DNA of 64,000 nucleotides from Glandiceps talaboti (Eukaryota; Hemichordata; Enteropneusta; Spengelidae): NCBI RefSeq assembly GCF_964340395.1, contig NC_135556.1, positions 26,814,562 to 26,878,561 of the forward strand, read 5' to 3'. Shown piece by piece: positions 62,801 to 64,000 of this stretch (position 1 is its first letter; each line of letters starts with the position of its first letter). The notes under the pieces were generated by a model. It saw only the letters and a program-made list of their open reading frames with translations, ran no database searches and was not told where the DNA came from. The position numbers and the translations under genes were made by a program.

Positions 62801-63700
62801 ATCTGGTTACTATGGCAATGGAAGATTCTGCATACCAAGGTGCGTTTGTATACTTTTTAGTCTGTATGCTTGTCAACAGTTGATGCAACATACATTTTAG
62901 GTTTTAGTTGTGTGTACTGCAACACCACCAGTATATGTATTTCTGTGAGACTAGATGACAATGTAGTACCAGTAGGTACATGTCAAAAAATGAGCCTAAA
63001 ATTGCATATTAGTTTTATGAGTTTGTTCCTTGGGTCAAATATCATTGATTATGATTAATTTTAATTAGATATAGCATCGGTGCATATAATTCAATGAAAT
63101 TAAACATTGTCTTCTGATATTGTTGGCGCCAATGATGAAATGACATGCATTACATTATGTTGTTCAATTGTTTAGATGTGTAAAGGTGGGCATATCATTA
63201 ATGTTATATTTCTCATGATCTGACCAACTCTATATTTCATGTGTAGGGTGATTTATAGAAAGCTTTAATTATAAGATATCTTGTGTATGGTCTATAATCT
63301 TAAAATGCAGTTACCAGGCAACTGATTGCTGTAAACATAGATAATTTTGAAGTTTTCAGCAAGTTCTAAAACACTAGGTTTACTTACTAATTACCAGACT
63401 GGTACATTTTAGTCATCACGTGTACTTATTTTTGCATTTTTGTTGTCCAGCGAAATAAGCCAAAAGTAGTATATCTTTAGTGAAAATTTCCAGCTTATTC
63501 AGTTCTTGGAAATGAGATATGAAATCCAATATGATCGTGAGAAGGATGAGGATGGAACAAATATGATTTTATTGATATTTTTCAGGTACTATACACATAA
63601 ACCTTTACCAATACATGTTCAGCGAGATGCTATGATGCCACATTTCAATGGACTTGAGATGGACAAACTAAAAAAGGAATCAAAGTTTGTTTTCTTTAAG
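54369..63700 (+). CDS. Membrane-anchored epimerase / PAN-like-EGF / (GT8) fusion, copy 2, first 12 coding exons (cut by window end)
   Basis: Exons 54369-54671, 55486-55707, 56323-56603, 57633-57816, 58571-58673, 59428-59524, 59887-59988, 60701-60774, 61082-61140, 61722-61857, 62710-62839 and 63586-63700. Each has the same length and phase as its copy 1 counterpart except exon 1, which is one codon shorter (LHYKLSR for LQYYKLSR). All epimerase motifs are kept ([27 protein letters not shown]), as are PAN-like 1 and the first EGF. Only about a dozen or so replacements are visible, for example KVSNE to KVANE, MSKEE to MAKEE, KSPG to KSRG and KSAQ to KPAQ. No stop or frameshift is present, so this copy looks functional as far as it can be read. 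By spacing in copy 1, the next exon should start about 130 bases past the window, so the GT8 half is unseen. Confidence 0.88.
56822..56876. repeat. (GT)n tract, copy 2 intron 3
   Basis: Same position as the copy 1 tract at 33576 but longer, followed by the same TAAACAACATAAA sequence. Confidence 0.92.
58793..58985. repeat. About 36-bp tandem repeat, copy 2 intron 5
   Basis: Five units of GTGAAAATGAGAACAAATTT plus GTCAAAAAGTTAACTCTG, against three in copy 1. Confidence 0.85.
59093..59385. repeat. Pentanucleotide array with a new (CAATA)n block, copy 2 intron 5
   Basis: The ATAGA-type array of copy 1 is present, and from about 59277 to 59361 there are some 16 pure CAATA units that copy 1 lacks. 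The block starts from AGAATACAATA, a one-base change from AGAATAGAATA. Confidence 0.92.
62095..62500. repeat. C-run minisatellite of about 60 bp, copy 2 intron 10
   Basis: About six units of CCACTAGTCCAAGTGCAGCA, GTTGTTCCAATGCTGA and a C-run, then GTCCTGTCCACTAGC. It matches the copy 1 array in unit sequence but not in order or C-run length. Confidence 0.85.
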
Positions 63701-64000
63701 GTAACTAGAATATTAAAGTATATACCCATGATGCAAAGCAACTTAAACTATGGAAAATTATGGAAAGATCCGTAAATTAGTCATTGTAAACTTGTATTGA
63801 TTTAATACTGCTGTGATTTTGGACGATAAATTGGCACTTTTGTAAATTGCACCATTTTGAAATCTTGTGAAGAAGCTCTACAGTACTTACATGTGTACTG
63901 CCAATTTGGTGATGTCCTGCAAGGGTTTGTGGGAAAACCGTGCAGGAAATGATTACATTATTACCCCATTCCCACAATCTCTTTCTCTTGACAGCTAGAG

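Overview
This window looks like nuclear DNA of a metazoan, probably a marine invertebrate. It has short coding exons with GT..AG introns, AT-rich non-coding DNA, many microsatellites, tRNA-headed SINEs, Penelope-like and LINE reverse-transcriptase fragments, and many foldback (MITE-like) elements. No bacterial-style operons are visible. Two genes are recognisable orthologues of conserved animal genes (a RAD6-type E2 enzyme and ANKRD10). The phylum cannot be fixed from this sequence alone. All gene models below come from reading splice sites and checking intron phase by hand; there is no transcript evidence.

Layout. (1) About 1-3055, minus strand: 5' half of a UBE2A/UBE2B (RAD6) gene, exons 1-3, running off the left edge, with a CRE-like site upstream. 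(2) About 3.3-6.7 kb: a cluster of foldback elements, hairpins, (TA)n tracts and a 36-bp tandem repeat. (3) 6.7-12.4 kb: no supportable gene. (4) 12469-18760, minus strand: a complete five-exon ANKRD10 gene (331 codons). (5) 19.5-23.5 kb: a large foldback element, a divergent ~150-bp repeat array and triplet repeats. (6) 23.6-27.7 kb, plus strand: a four-exon gene for an 82-residue secreted six-cysteine peptide of no family I can name; its cysteine order resembles a conotoxin framework. (7) 28.7-29.9 kb: decayed Penelope-like element. (8) About 30330-49260, plus strand: a complete gene of 21 coding exons and 1067 codons. It encodes a single-pass membrane protein that fuses a UDP-glucuronate 4-epimerase-like domain, two PAN-like/EGF modules, a GT8-type glycosyltransferase domain and a C-terminal EGF-like domain. 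(9) 49.3-50.8 kb: spacer with a LINE reverse-transcriptase fragment. (10) From about 50826 to the right edge: a second, tandem copy of the same gene, intact through its 12th coding exon and cut by the window end.

The most notable content is the tandem pair of epimerase-glycosyltransferase fusion genes. The architecture suggests one lumenal protein that makes a nucleotide-sugar (possibly UDP-GalA) and transfers that sugar. The two functions are inferred from family motifs; their coupling and the sugar identity are hypotheses. The second is the Cys-rich secreted peptide gene, whose two coding exons are too short to stand out as long open frames. The two gene copies also record recent history: conserved introns, separately expanded minisatellites, a duplication edge inside a LINE fragment, and a 3' array derived from the terminal EGF-coding exon.
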